Positions 1 to 12,599 of a stretch of DNA of 57,152 bases are shown piece by piece. The stretch comes from Conidiobolus incongruus B7586. Its lineage: Eukaryota; Entomophthoromycota; Entomophthoromycetes; Entomophthorales; Conidiobolaceae. The notes under the pieces were generated by a model. It saw only the letters and a list, made by a program, of their open reading frames with translations, had not been told where the DNA came from and searched no databases. The DNA is taken from the NCBI GenBank assembly GCA_000697335.1, contig JNEM01012723.1, positions 1-57,152 on the forward strand, written 5' to 3'. Position 1 is the first letter of the stretch, and every line of letters starts with the position of its first letter. Made by a program: the position numbers and the translations under genes.

Positions 1-1905
1 ATAAATAAAAATATATATAATATTGGTAATATATTGATAACATTTTGGTATATTTAGCTAAACAATATATTTTATATTTAATATACTCAGTAATACAAAT
101 TTAATTGACTAATTTTTTATTAATTCAAATGATAATTTAATTAATTTCATTTTTTATTTATATTAATTATATATATACTCTATATTTCTAAACTAAATTA
201 CTAATATTTTGCAAACTATTTTATCTAATTATTAACAATATAATGATCAATTAATCTATCACTTAAATTTTACCTTTATTCTTAAGCCTAGTAATATTTA
301 TTGACTATAAATATTTCTTTTGAAAATTAAAAATTTATAGATATTATATTATAGTTTTGCTTAAGAATTATATTAAACTTTAATTATAATAACTTTTTTA
401 ATACTTAACACTAATATTTTGATGATAAAACTTTTTACTACTAAAAATATACATTGGATTAAATTATTTAGCATTAGATATAATAGGTAATAAATCTGAT
501 GATATATTCAGCTTTTAACTCTCTAACTTAAACACTATAATATTATTACTATTTAATAATAGAAGTAATTTTAATATTTACCTCTCTTCACAAATTGCTT
601 ATCCTACTTAAATTTAAATCGTACTAAATTATCATAATATGATGAAATTCATCCCTAGTTTAATATATTTCTTTTATATTCAGATGAATAAACTATTTAA
701 CACTTATTAATCGATATATTCACAATTTATTTCAACTGAGTTTGTAGAGGCATTACTAAATTCAATTTATAAAACTAGAAAAGTTTTGCTCACAGATATT
801 CATTTCAATAAATTAAATAATGATTTAAACCTGAATCCTTGTAAAATTTTTGGAATTAATAAATTAATCATGAACAGTATGGAATTTTCAAATCTAGCTA
901 TATTTTTTAATCTTTACCAAGTAATGATTTATTTATTATGAATAATCTTGATAATTTTACAAAATTAAATATTAAAATTGATAAATTGATATATAAATAT
1001 TGGTATTGATCTATTATAAGATATCTTTTCCATTTAATTTCTTTAATTAGTATTAATTATAAAATTGCAAAGACCAATATCATATAATATATTACTTATT
1101 ACCTTTTTATTAAATTTAATTCATTTTATTATATTTTATGTCTTTTTTAAATAAATTAATTTAATAAATTAGTCAAAATTAAATTATTTATAAAAATTAT
1201 TTTACTGGATAATATAATTTTTGAATAAATTATTTATTGAAATTAAAATTTATTTTTAAATTATAAAATATATATTAAATTATGTTAAAAATTCAACCAA
1301 TAAACATTGATTAATCTAGGCTTTTATTACTGCTTTATTTAAGTTGATAGTTAGTAAACTGAATTTTCAATATTTATCTAATACTTGATAAAAGTATTTT
1401 TGATAAAATCAAAATATATCTATATAATCAAAAGAATATAATCAAATATTACATTAGTTAAAAGATAAAGAATTTGTGATATTCTGATTAATATAAATTT
1501 ATTGATATATATTTTAATAATTTCAAAAATATGCTATTAATTCCTTTAATATAAAAATATATAAAGTTATTAATTTATCAAATTATATTTATCTTCAATT
1601 TAATATAAAAGATGCATAAAGCTAATAATAATAATCAATTTTAATATATTATCAAATTATATTATACACTTGATATAATTGATAGATATAATTGTCAAAC
1701 CTTCAAATAATTTATATATTATCCAAATATATGTATTTATTTTATATATCTCACAGCTTTATCACAAGTATATAATTGTTTTTAAGATTATATAACATTG
1801 ATATAATGATTCAAATCTATATAGTGTTTTGCTAAATTATGGCATAGCATAAATCATCCAAGAAATACCAGCTTAAGTTAGTATTAGATTAATAATTGAA
1901 GCTTA
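1..1905. other. AT-rich intergenic stretch
   Basis: Long, low-complexity AT-rich DNA with frequent stops in all frames. The only moderately long open stretch is at 711-941 (+, about 76 codons). It has some balanced composition (for example EFVEALLNSIYKTRKVLL), but I cannot assign it to the F-box/LRR family or any other. I see no RNA gene here. Confidence 0.5.
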
Positions 1906-2231
1906 TATTATGTTTTATAATAAGGTTTTTAATAAAGATTGTTGTTGGTAAAGTACTAGAAATACAATTTAATTAATTATTGATCCTATATGTCTTAAAA
2001 CTTATAGTTGAGACGTTGTAGTAGAATATCAAGAAAAAACTTTTTTTTCTGTCCTTTTTACTTCTGGGTCTAAATAATTCATTCAATGAGTGATGTAGGA
2101 TTTGGTTTAATTCTAATAAATGGATCTACACCAGATCATTTGATTATAGACTAACAAAACCACCAAAAATGAGTTGTAATATATATATAATTATCGAATT
2201 GAGATGAACGAGTATTTTTGAAAATACAACA
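1906..2231 (+). mobile_element. Solo LTR fossil, copy 1 of a family of three
   Basis: Shares long blocks with 34828-35190 (+) and 7198-7532 (-): a GTTTTATA start, a central TTGAG-CGT-GTAG(T/C)AGAATAT block, a (T/G)GGGTTTAAATAATT block and an AATACAACA end. No internal coding region adjoins it, so it is the remnant of an LTR element. It is the most diverged of the three copies, and flanking repeats are no longer recognisable, so it is probably the oldest. Confidence 0.65.
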
Positions 2232-2699
2232 CCTAATTAAGTAATATGAATATGATTTAAGTAAATGTATAAATAATATCAGAAATAGATCATCAAGTAA
2301 GTGGGTTAATATCTTAACAATTAATTAATAGCTCAGTTTATCGCTTTATTCCAAAATCTTTTATAATTGAAAATAAAATATAGTTTTCAATTATATTAAA
2401 TATATGGATAAATTTTCAAATTGCATGTTATTATATAAAATGAGTACTCAACTTTTAGTTTGTAAAAATGAACTATACTATAGAGTATATTATTATGAAA
2501 TTTAATATTAAATTTACTTGAGTATTTGATTGAATTTTTTAATACTTGTAAAAAAATAATTTCCTAACAATAATATTAATATTATCATAAAATTAAAGAA
2601 ATGGAAAATTTTTTTATTTGAGATATTTTAAATATATTATTGATTTGAGATATATATGTATATAAAATAAATAAAAAGATAAATAATTTCAAATTAAAT
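2232..2699. other. AT-rich spacer, nothing recognised
   Basis: No open frame, RNA gene or repeat could be supported between the solo LTR and the mariner remnant. Confidence 0.4.
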
Positions 2700-3810
2700 A
2701 TATTATTTTTACATATAAAAATTAGCTTAAAAATTAATTATTTATTTAATTATACTTAATTTAAATAATAATCATTAAAAGTTTTTTTTATAATATTAGT
2801 AAAACTTAACTATAAAATTTTTGAAGTAATTTGAAATTTGCAAAAACCATTTAAAAATAATATATAAGCTAACTATTAATCATTAGGTAAATTATGTTAA
2901 AAGAAAAAAATTATCTAAATTTCATTAAAAACTAAAAGGATAATATTAACTATTATTGTCTTAATTATTAAAAAAGTAGAGAGTAATAAAAAATTTACTT
3001 TTTTATTTTGAATAAAAATGTTCAAAGTATTTCAATATTAATAATAAAAATATATTATATATATCGAAATTTAAACTTGTATTCATTAATAAATATAAAA
3101 AATAATTATCTTATTGTTTAATTAAAGTTAATAAAAGGTAAAATAATAATAGCTAAATAGAACTTTTTGATATATAATTAAAAACCAAGATTTTTAAAAT
3201 AAATGACTATAAGTAATATATGATAAATTTTTTTTAAATATTTCTTTATTAAAACCCAAATCAAAACAAAAAGTTAAATAATACCTTCTATAGATTTAAT
3301 AAGTAAATTTTTGATATATAATTGAATATTAAATATTGCAAAAGATTATAATAGTATATATTATTTATATTGAGCTTTTGAAATAACATTAATTAATAAT
3401 ATATCTTTATTATTATTTTTTGAATATAACTATCTCTAATTGATATTCTCAATATAATTTAAAGATTATTAGTATTTTATATAGTAACTATAAAGTATAT
3501 AAAACTTATATTAAAAAAATGCTTTATTTAAAAACACTAGAAAAAATTAAAATATCTAATATATTCACAAAATAATAACATATATAATTATAACTACTTG
3601 AGATAATTAAAAAATCAGCTTATAAAAAAGTCTTCATAAAAAATTTATTTATTTTATGAAATATCAAATTTAAATAAATATAAAAGTTTTTTAAGTTTTA
3701 AAATTTACCAAAAATATGGTGAAAAGGTATTAATCATTTAAAAAACTTTGATTTTATATTATATATTAATTTTTATAACTTATGTATTGAAATGTTTATT
3801 TGATTTTAAT
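2700..3810 (+). mobile_element. Decayed mariner-like DNA transposon, copy 1
   Basis: Aligns along its length with 39330-40450 (+) and, as reverse complement, with 26235-27420. Shared blocks include AAAACTTAACTATAAA near 2800, TTAATTATTAAAAAAGTAGAG near 2965 and ATTAAAACCCAAATCAA near 3245. The C-terminal transposase block is at 3535-3690. Stops and indels are frequent, so no transposase can be made. It is extremely AT-drifted and looks old. The ends are approximate; terminal inverted repeats could not be set with confidence. Confidence 0.6.
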
Positions 3811-4850
3811 CTCAAAAAATATTATTTTATAATCGAGAGTAAATATTAAATTAATAATTTTTCCAAAATATTTTGTCTATATAAAAAGTAAATATTTTTA
3901 TGATACAAATTATTACTCTATAATTGAAATAATATTTATTATTATTTTTTATAAATTTATAAAAATTTTATTAAATATATACATATTTATTATTAGATAC
4001 TATAATATATTAAACCTTCTTACTATTAAAGTAAAAATGAAAATCATATTATCATATCTCTTTATATATATTAAAGCTTTTTAAATGAGTATTTTTGATT
4101 TATTCTTAAAAAATATTTGGTGATTGATTTAAAGTATCTATCAATTACCACTATGGATCATTTTATTATATTTTAATAATAATATATTTTTATTACTACA
4201 ATACATTATATTTAGTCACATAATGTTTCAACTTTAGTTTAGATTGATACCATTTTATCAAATTGTTATAATATAAAGGTATTCATAATAATATAAACTT
4301 GATAAAAATTCAAGTTATCAAAAATTATTTGATTCATATATAATGCTATTCTTTTTTAATTAAACAAAATTTCAATAATTTATTACAAGATAATAAATAT
4401 TTTATTTTCGTTGATATAATTTAACAATCTTTGGCCTATATTTGATATTAATAAATTATTAATAATTCGAAAATTGAAATATACATATATATATATATAT
4501 TATAAAAATAATATATCTGAATACTATTTTTACGAATTGGATTCATTTTGAGCAATTTTTTGTTTCAAATATGTTATATTATTTTATTGATAATTTAGTG
4601 AAGTTCATGAAGACATAATTAAATAATTTAATGATAGAGTAATATAGGGTAATTTTCAAATAAAAGGCGTTTACTACCATAAAAATATATAATGGTATAA
4701 TATATGCCTATTAGATTGACATAAATTAACATATTTTATCTGAATTAAATAAATAAACCAATATTGATGTTTAAACTTTTTTGAAAATAAATTGAACACC
4801 CTGATATCATGTTACTAAATTCAGGGTTTCAGGAGTAAATAACCATCAAT
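3811..4850. other. AT-rich spacer upstream of the first F-box gene
   Basis: No gene seen. A (TA)n run lies near 4481-4502. A short inverted repeat, ACCCTGA...TCAGGGT, lies at about 4798-4827. Confidence 0.4.
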
Positions 4851-4852
4851 AC

Positions 4853-4906
4853 ATCCCATATTTTAAAAATTTAGATCTTATTTATTAATATTTCAAAAGC
4901 AGTCAC
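4853..4906 (+). promoter_or_regulatory. Bipartite upstream element ATCCCA-N42-AGTCAC
   Basis: ATCCCATATTTT at 4853 and AGTCACAATT at 4901, ending 70 bp before the ATG at 4977. The same two boxes in the same order recur before the other + strand paralogues, usually with similar spacing. Function is inferred from recurrence only. Confidence 0.5.
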
Positions 4907-4976
4907 AATTCCTTAATTTAATTTTAATCTTAAATATCCCAAAAAAAGTTTAAATTGATATTAATTAATTAATACA

Positions 4977-6326
4977 ATGAGCGATTCAAATTGGTCATTA
5001 GTATTCGGTGGTATCGACGACTTACATGAATATTTAAGTCATAATGATCTCGTTGAACTTAGCAGATTATCAAAATTTATTAGAAACAAATTAAAATGTG
5101 AAATATTTAAAACAATATATTTAAAAGATTATCCCAATATGAAATCTAGTTCTATAGATAATGTACATAAAAGTAATTTTAATATTAAATTTTTGTACTA
5201 TTACAGAACTAATTTTCTTAATATAGAATTAGATAGTAGTCTTGTACAACTTAGGAAAGATTTGGCATTTTTACACGAGTATCCTACCAAATTAATAGCT
5301 GAGAGTGATTCTATCCATTATTATTTGGTGGAAATGACTAAGTTATTCCCTAATTTAAAACATCTCACTATTAAAAGAATTAATTTGCCTGTGGATTCAT
5401 TCATCCAAATTTTGACTAATCTCCCAGGGTTGGAGTCTTTGAAATTAACAAAGACCACATTCATTCAATATGTGGATAATGAACCAAGCATTGACGCAAT
5501 CCAACTTCCTAGATCCTTAGTGAGTTTGGAGGTGGAACAATGCTGGGCGATGGAAACTGATTTAACTCAAAACCCCATGTCGATTGACTACAATTGGATG
5601 AACCATCCATTGGGATATCAGGAGTTTGTTCTACCTCCTCAATCCCTACCCAATCTCCAACGCTTATCATGTGAATTTTTCTACGATTTCACATTTATCC
5701 TCATTCAATACCTGTCAGTGAACCCTCAGTTGAAATCTTTCAAAACTTATATCCAATATTTTAATCACGATACCATTCCACTCCTCCAAATGTGTAATGG
5801 TCTAAACTATCTCGAACTCGATTTATTGGGAAGTAGATCAGAAGATTTATTCGATACTCACTTCCCCTCATTAACCACGATGACGTCATTGACTTTTCTC
5901 AAAATTGACAATTTTAATTGTGATCTCTTCGAAAGAATCTGTCTTTCATGTCCATTTATAACTCGTCTCGAATTAGTTTATCACCCTGAAATTTTAAAAA
6001 ATTTTAATTATTTATTACCAAAATTAAAAAATTTGAAAGATTTGAAAATAACTAATGGTACTCAGGATGATGACGTGGATTTTCAAATAATTGGGAATTG
6101 TGAAATAGAGAATTTACATTTATATGGGTTTTGTCCTAAAGATATTTGTTTATCAGGGTTTGAACATTTAAAAAATTTAAAACTATTATCGATTTCTTTA
6201 ATTAATGAAAATTATCATGATGAAGATTTGGAAATTTATTCATATTGCAAAATTTTTGACAAGTTTAAGAATTGGAAATGCTGTTATTATAGGTATTCTA
6301 TTACATGTCATAGAATTATAAAATAA
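4977..6326 (+). CDS. F-box/LRR protein (paralogue A), single exon
   Basis: 449 aa. Residues 6-50 form a degenerate F-box (W6, LHEYL, then DLVELSRLSK and a basic RNKLK stretch), the Skp1-binding module of SCF ubiquitin ligases. Residues from about 120 to 425 are irregular leucine-rich repeats (for example LPNLQRL, CPFITRLELVY) that would select a substrate; no substrate can be named. The tail carries W433, C435 and C444, the family's C-terminal W-x-C-x8-C signature. The ATG at 4977 is chosen because MSDSNW matches the N-termini of the relatives at 8067, 13876 and 52441. It has no intron at the site where most paralogues have one. It is preceded by the ATCCCA/AGTCAC element and is the first member of the array. 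The F-box assignment is by pattern, so the name is a family call and not a proven function. Confidence 0.85.
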   Translation: MSDSNWSLVFGGIDDLHEYLSHNDLVELSRLSKFIRNKLKCEIFKTIYLKDYPNMKSSSIDNVHKSNFNIKFLYYYRTNFLNIELDSSLVQLRKDLAFLHEYPTKLIAESDSIHYYLVEMTKLFPNLKHLTIKRINLPVDSFIQILTNLPGLESLKLTKTTFIQYVDNEPSIDAIQLPRSLVSLEVEQCWAMETDLTQNPMSIDYNWMNHPLGYQEFVLPPQSLPNLQRLSCEFFYDFTFILIQYLSVNPQLKSFKTYIQYFNHDTIPLLQMCNGLNYLELDLLGSRSEDLFDTHFPSLTTMTSLTFLKIDNFNCDLFERICLSCPFITRLELVYHPEILKNFNYLLPKLKNLKDLKITNGTQDDDVDFQIIGNCEIENLHLYGFCPKDICLSGFEHLKNLKLLSISLINENYHDEDLEIYSYCKIFDKFKNWKCCYYRYSITCHRIIK

Positions 6327-7197
6327 ACATGTGAAATTATTTTCTTAATAATAATCTTGAAATTAGATTCTTATAGATTGATTATCATTGTATAAATACA
6401 AGCATATGTATATATTAACAAAATATTTTTTAATTTTGACATTGAAATATTTTAAATGGATAAGCTTGATATTTATTGTATACAATTTATTTCATTATAT
6501 ATATATATATACTCAAAATATTATTTTAAGATAATTTTTTTTGCAACTTGGATAATTATAGGATTATAATATATTTTGTGCAATTTGAAGATCAAAATGC
6601 AAATTTACTAATTTTACATAATTGTATAAAATTTATCAAATAACGTGTTTGACTTTAAAATTGATTAATAAACAGTTCTGAAAATACCTACTAAACAGAT
6701 TAATAAATTTATTATGATCCAAAGTAGTTACCTCTTTTTTTCCATATTACATTTTTTTAATGTTTTGAAAATCTTCGATAGTTTTTTAAGTTATATATTG
6801 AATAAATCTCAATATAAAAGGATTTATAATTGATATAAATATTATTGTGGGCTCATAATTTGGAGAGAGAAATAAATATTAATTATAGTGTTCTCATAAT
6901 TTGATAATTCAAATCAGTGTAAATTATACTAATGCTATAACAGAAACTATTTTATATACCTTTATTGATCGTAATACCATATGCTTTATATTTTTTATAA
7001 CTTTAAAGATTAATTATATGAATAAAAAATTATTTTACAATATAAACTTTGAAACAAATATAATACATTCTAGTAATTTAAAATAATTATGAGAATTAAA
7101 ATTAGTGTTAAATTCAAAAATTCACACCCCCGTTTATATTTATATAAATCGTTTCAAGTTTGTTTGTATTTTAGAAATATATGATCAACTAATCAAG
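6327..7197. other. Intergenic, nothing recognised
   Basis: AT-rich spacer between paralogue A and the solo LTR. The 61-codon open stretch at 6901-7086 has biased composition and no family resemblance, so I do not call it a gene. Confidence 0.4.
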
Positions 7198-7532
7198 CGC
7201 TATATTCAAAAAGACCTGTCCGTTTCGATTTGATAGTTAGGTCCATATTACCTCCGAATTATAGTGGATTTGTTGGTCCAAAATCAAATGATGTTCTTTA
7301 GCCCCTTTTATTAGAATCTATCCAAATCCTCTGTCACTCACTTAATAAACTATTTAAACCCAGAAGTGATAAGGATAGAAAGGGTTTCTAATTTTCCTAA
7401 GTATTCTGCTACGACGACTCAACAGTAAGTAAGCTTTAAGACATACAGAATTAATAATTAATTTACTAAATCGTATTACAAGCACTTTTCTAACAACCAT
7501 CTTTATTGAAAAAACTTATTATAAAACACAAC
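7198..7532 (-). mobile_element. Solo LTR fossil, copy 2
   Basis: Reverse-complement match to 34828-35190 over its whole length, including the CTACGACG and TAAACTATTTAAACCCAGAAG blocks. The flanks are TCAAG (left) and GCAAG (right), a 4-of-5 match to a target-site duplication. No internal region remains, which suggests LTR-LTR recombination long ago. It lies about 0.5 kb before the start of paralogue B, whose own upstream element is undisturbed. Confidence 0.7.
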
Positions 7533-7948
7533 GCAAGTATACTTCATTAAAATAATAGCTATTGTCTTTTCAAATCAAAAATTCTCATTATAAAAAATTG
7601 AAAATTTAAATTAACAAATATAGTAATTCAGATTTAATATATGTATTATCTATCAATGATGAATATAATATAACCAATATCATGTTTTCAGAGTATATTT
7701 TTTGAAGGTAATAAATCGAGAATTTACTAAACAATACCACCAATTGACTAATGATTTTGATTTCCACATTTAACAATTTACATATTGAAAAACAATTAAA
7801 CTAAAAACATTCAATTAATTAATTTTTATGATAGCTGGTTTAATGTTATTATACTTAAAAATATAAAAATTAAAAAAATATCAACTAGTAAATTTCAAAA
7901 CTAAATCTTGCATGATTATAATATTAGTATTTTAAGATATTCAAGAAT

Positions 7949-8003
7949 ATCCCATAATATTGAATTTGTGTCATTTTATTATAAATAAAAAATTCCTAGT
8001 CAC
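7949..8003 (+). promoter_or_regulatory. Bipartite upstream element ATCCCA-N43-AGTCAC
   Basis: ATCCCATAATATT at 7949 and AGTCACAAATT at 7998, 69 bp from the second box to the ATG at 8067. Same order and almost the same spacing (49 bp) as before paralogue A (48 bp). Confidence 0.5.
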
Positions 8004-8066
8004 AAATTGTTTATTTTTGATAATTTAAATATCCAAATTATATTATTATTTTATAATTACGATATA

Positions 8067-9420
8067 ATGTCTAAAAACAAATGGGAATTTATATTGAGTT
8101 TAGATGAACTAATTTCTTATTTAAATCATAATGAAATAGTTCAATTGAGTACTTTATGTAGCTATTCAAGAACGATATTAAAGCCAATTTTATTCCAATA
8201 TGTATTTTTGAAAGAGATTAATCAAATCAGTATTTCTAATCCAGATAAATCAATCAGTAGCGTTAAAAGCAAATATGATATACGTAAATTTATAGTTTTT
8301 TTTAAATATTGAATTGAACTCATAATTCCATTTAGAAGTAGAGCTACAACAATTTCGATATCAGATGACTCTATTTGAGAAATATCCCACCAAGTTAATT
8401 GCTAAATTTGATTCTAATCATTATTACCTACTTGAATTCACTAATACATTTATGAATTTAAAATTATTAAGAATTGAAATCGGGCATGTTCCATTGGAAT
8501 CTTTAATTCAGATTCTATCCTTTCAAGAAAAGTTGGAGTCATTATCATTGATTAATGTTACCTTCATTAAATTCAGAAATGGACAGAAGTCGAATCAAGG
8601 TATAATACTGCCACAATCCCTGCGCAGATTAGAAGTCCATCAATGCTGTACAATGCTATCTAACTTGTCTAATGATCCTATGAAAATTTCATACGATTAT
8701 CCAGCGAGCAACATTAGATACGAGCAATTCATAATTCTTCCTCAATTCCTACCCAATCTATTAAATTTCACATATGAATGTTCTCAAGATATTTCCCATG
8801 TTCTTCATCAATATCTAGTCATGAACCCTCAGTTGAAATCATTCAAAACTCATATCGGTCGTCTTAATGAGTATCAAATCGAATTAATCAATTTGTGCAA
8901 GCACGTAAATAACTTAGAGTTAGTCCTTCCTGATTGGTTTTCTCAAGATGCTATTGATTACAATATATCCGATTTGGAATCGATCAAGTCGTTAATCGTT
9001 CTCTCCATTAATTCTTATAAGTTTAAACTTTTTGAAAAGTTATGCTTATCGTGTGTCAATTTGACTGCATTAACTTTCAATTATGGTCTTGATATTATTG
9101 CACCCTTTCATTCACTTGTATTTAAATTACCAAATTTAAAATCTCTAACTTTAATCAATTCCATTGATGAGAAAATTATTCGAATTGACTCTTTGTTAAA
9201 TCAACAAATAGAGAATCTACATTTGGATGGTTTCCCTATAATTTCTATTGATTTAAACAATTTTAAAAAATTTTCAAGTTTGAAACATATTAAAATTTCA
9301 AGACTTAAATATCAAGCTTTTAGGCCTGAATTGTACGAATCATATTTTAAACAATATTATAATTGGAAAACTATCTTTTTTTATAAATCTATACAATGTT
9401 ACAAGTTAAACTTTGAATAA
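8067..9420 (+). CDS. F-box/LRR protein (paralogue B), two exons
   Basis: Model: join(8067..8283, 8336..9420), 433 aa. The two halves lie in different frames. A 52-bp intron with GTAAAT donor and TTTAG acceptor joins them in phase 1 and removes the stops. The joined product reads smoothly into VELQQFRYQMTLFEKYPTKL, which aligns with paralogue A's LHEYPTKL region. The ATG at 8067 gives MSKNKWEFILSLDEL, matching the relatives; an upstream in-frame start at 8007 would add a hydrophobic leader not seen elsewhere. The N-terminal F-box spans roughly residues 5-50 (EIVQLSTLCSYSRT), followed by LRRs. The tail has W416 and C427, but the first tail cysteine is T418. It is closest to paralogue A (PTKLIA, HYYL, NPQLKSFKTH are shared). 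The intron position corresponds to that of the 460-aa subfamily. Confidence 0.82.
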
Positions 9421-11189
9421 ATAATAAATATATTATAATTGAGTAGTTATGAAGAATATGACTTTCATGTAAATATATTGAATCGATAAATAATTTCCAG
9501 TTGAATATAAATCTACCAAATCCAGATTAAATACATAATATTAATATATATATATTCATTTCCTTTAGCAATATCTTTTATCAATTTAAACCAAAGTTTT
9601 GAATAAATATCTGTCGAGATAAAGTTGATGTATATGTACTTATTTCAGTGATTTATTTAATAAATTTAAATTCAAATTTCTCAATATTATATTATGACGA
9701 TTGTTTAAATGAAAAGTTTGGCTCCTTTATCATATATTATATATAAATTATTACTCTAAATCAATTAGATAATCAAATTTATTTAAATCTTTAACTTGAA
9801 AATTAAAAAATACTTTAAACTTAACTAATTAAATATATTAAAATTATATTAATTCGATTAGAATTTAACATGATATATTAATTATAATTGATTTGTTTCA
9901 TATGTAAAAATATTTGATTGACCATTAAATTAATTTAATTGATCTATATGAAAATATATCAAAAATAATTATAATTCTGATATAAAATTTTTATTTTATT
10001 TGTCAAAATCTGTTTAAGTATATATCATTGCAAATTGAAAATTATTATAATTATATTACAGTTTTGGAAACTTTAATGGTATAATTCAATTTGTAATAAC
10101 AAAAAAAATTATATTTGATGAGAGTTTAAAAAAATATTTATTATAAAGGTCATTTATAAAATTTAGCTATTAATATCGACTTGTTAAAATCTATATTGCT
10201 ACATTAATCCTCAAGTCAAATAAAAACTAAATCTCGAAAAATAATTTTTTCATAATATTGAAATTTAAAATTTTATTTAATGGTTAAAAAAATGTTAATA
10301 TTTTTATATAATCAAGTATAATTTTATAAACCATATTTATTTCACTATTAAATCAATATTACCAAATCATTATAAATGATCAATTGATTCATTATATTCT
10401 TAATTTACTATATATTTTTTATCAATATATGAATAAAGTCTAATAAGTAAAAATAATCAAAATTTAATTTTTACTTGAATTAAAAGGATATATTAAACAG
10501 AATAATATATTTTATATAGTATTCCATATTAGCTTTTTATCAAAATTTTTAAATAAAACTAGTGGGTAATTATTTTTTAAAATTACAATATAATGTAATT
10601 AATATAGTTTCAAAGCATGATTTAAAATATTATTTTCTTTAAATTAATTAAAATTTATAACCAATCAAAGGAATTCAGATAAATTTAATATATATTATAA
10701 TTAACCTATATATCTATTAAAATTAGAAATAATAAATTATTATATAATAATAATAGCTTTTTTATAACTATACCAAAGACGATATAAAATATTTAAAAAA
10801 TCAAATATATTGGTATTAAATCAAATTTAAAAATCAGATAAAAAACCAATATTAATTTATAATATATCATAATATCTCTCTTTTTTTATTGAAAATTACT
10901 ATTTAGATATATAAATGATAAATTTTATTATATAATTTATCATAAAAAATTCAATAATATTATAATCAAAAAGCAAAAATTATTGTTATAAATATTAAAA
11001 TAAGAATCATTTAAAAATAAATATCATTATTTAATATGGATATCAATATTATATTACTTCATTCACTATAAACACCAATAGTATATTAAAATATTAAATC
11101 ATATTTCAAATGTTTTAAAAATATTATTAATTATATAAAAGAATATAATTAATAAATTATTTATTTTATATAAATTTAAACATATATAT
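9421..11189. other. Long AT-rich intergenic stretch
   Basis: About 1.8 kb, extremely AT-rich, with no open frame above noise and no recognisable RNA. The right part may include the body of the decayed transposon whose C-terminal end is noted at 11190-11430, but I could not align it. Confidence 0.4.
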
Positions 11190-11430
11190 TTAATTTATAT
11201 TATTAAAACTGTGCTTATTTGAGATTAATGGCCTTTATTACCAAATGAACTATATTTACCAAAGATGAATCCTATTAAATATAATTTTTATATAAATTCA
11301 ATAATTTGATTCAAGGAAATATAGTTGATAATATATCAACTTTAAATATATCAACTAAAAAAATTAATTTTAAAAAAATCTATAACAATTGATGTAAAAA
11401 ATTAATAAATAATTATATAAAATTTTATAT
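11190..11430 (+). mobile_element. Possible decayed Tc1/IS630-type transposase end
   Basis: Across shifting frames the + strand shows FEINGLYYQMNYIYQ followed by MNPIKYNFYI. This recalls the 'ENGI...PPYSPDLNPIE' segment holding the third catalytic residue of Tc1/IS630-class DDE transposases. Everything around it is too decayed to support the rest. It ends about 0.1 kb before an F-box pseudogene. Confidence 0.28.
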
Positions 11431-11559
11431 AATTAAAGAAGGATGATAGTTAATATTAAATTAATTTTTTTGCTTTAATTTTTTTATTTTGCTAAAATAA
11501 AAATTGAAAATTTATGAGCTTAATTCTTTGAACCACTGTGTGTAAAAATCAACCTTTAG

Positions 11560-12480
11560 ATTCGTTTTTTTAAAAATATGCAAATACCATATTTGGCTTG
11601 AGATAAGCCTAATTTTCTGCAGCTTAAATCAATTAAATATTTGTAAAGTAATATTTAGTTAGTTTTATTGGTATGAATACTGTCAACTCTCACTAATTTA
11701 GTCTTTTTATTTTGTATTTATACTCGATTTTAAAATTCTCTAAAGGTCAAGCATCGATTGATATTATAGTTCTTTCAGTTTCTCTGAAGAGTTTGTATCT
11801 TGAGAAACATTTCCTTGTATTTGTCGAGTTAGATAATGATTTCAATGACATTGAGTTACTATTACTTTAATATTGATAATAATAAAGAAACTCTACTTTT
11901 ATCTCAGTATTTAAATCAATCAGCAATTTTCGAATATAGATCTAACCCTATTCTAAAATCTATAATCCAGCAATTTTTAACAGAACAATTAAAGATACTG
12001 AATGGATATTTTGACAAAACCCACCATAAAATTATGGTAAATTAGACTCTTTTTATATTTAGATTATATAGTACTCTGCTTTGATGTTAGAAATCTCATT
12101 TATGAATCTAAATAACCTTAAAATAAACGGGAATCTGATATCACTATGAAATTTCGTGGAATTTTATTAGAATCTATTCCTCTCACTGAAAAATTATATA
12201 TTATTTAAACTGACTCTATCTAACTATGGCTATTTATCTCTGTTGGGGATTTGAATAATATTGATATCATCATCCCCAAATCAATATATTTAAGGCGCTT
12301 AATGGCGCAATATGGTTGTTGAAGACTTGCCAATATTGAAGGATTGTATATAACATTTACTATCTCATATCGCAATAGAGCAATCTCAGTTATTACAATC
12401 TGACTCATTTTGATAAATTTACAGATAAGAAGGGAATTACAGTCCAATATAAAACAACACTATTCTCAAGTACTAATCAT
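11560..12480 (+). pseudogene. F-box/LRR pseudogene (LRR half and tail)
   Basis: Remnant of a close relative of the gene at 13876. Nucleotides near 11690-11760 (ATACTGTCAACTCTCACTAA, then AAAATTCTCTAAA) align with its LRR region. SVSLKSLYLEKHF and SNPILKSIIQQFL follow in pieces. Near 12240-12330, VGDLNNIDIIIPKSIYLRRL matches the relative's GGNLDLIDSMVPNSINLKRL. The end near 12400-12470 matches its last LRR. Several stops and frameshifts separate these blocks and the F-box end is missing. The only open piece is 11836-12045 (69 codons). Since the gene belongs to the host family, this is ordinary birth-and-death decay. Confidence 0.65.
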
Positions 12481-12599
12481 AATAAGAATGTGACCATTAA
12501 CAGTAAATAAAATATTCACAATTTCAATTCTGCAAAATTTAAATTCCATTGATCATGTTTAGCGATAAATTATTCATTTTAATAACATTATTACATTAA

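Noticed and set aside
6901-7086. 61-codon + strand open stretch
   Set aside because: Low-complexity Ile/Asn/Tyr-rich translation expected from AT-rich DNA, with no similarity or regulatory context.
10500-11190. A sixth mariner copy
   Set aside because: AT-rich sequence gave only scattered short matches to the other copies, with no collinear block order.
12220-12447. 75-codon - strand open stretch
   Set aside because: It lies antisense to LRR pieces of the + strand pseudogene that match the 13876 gene, so it is a shadow.
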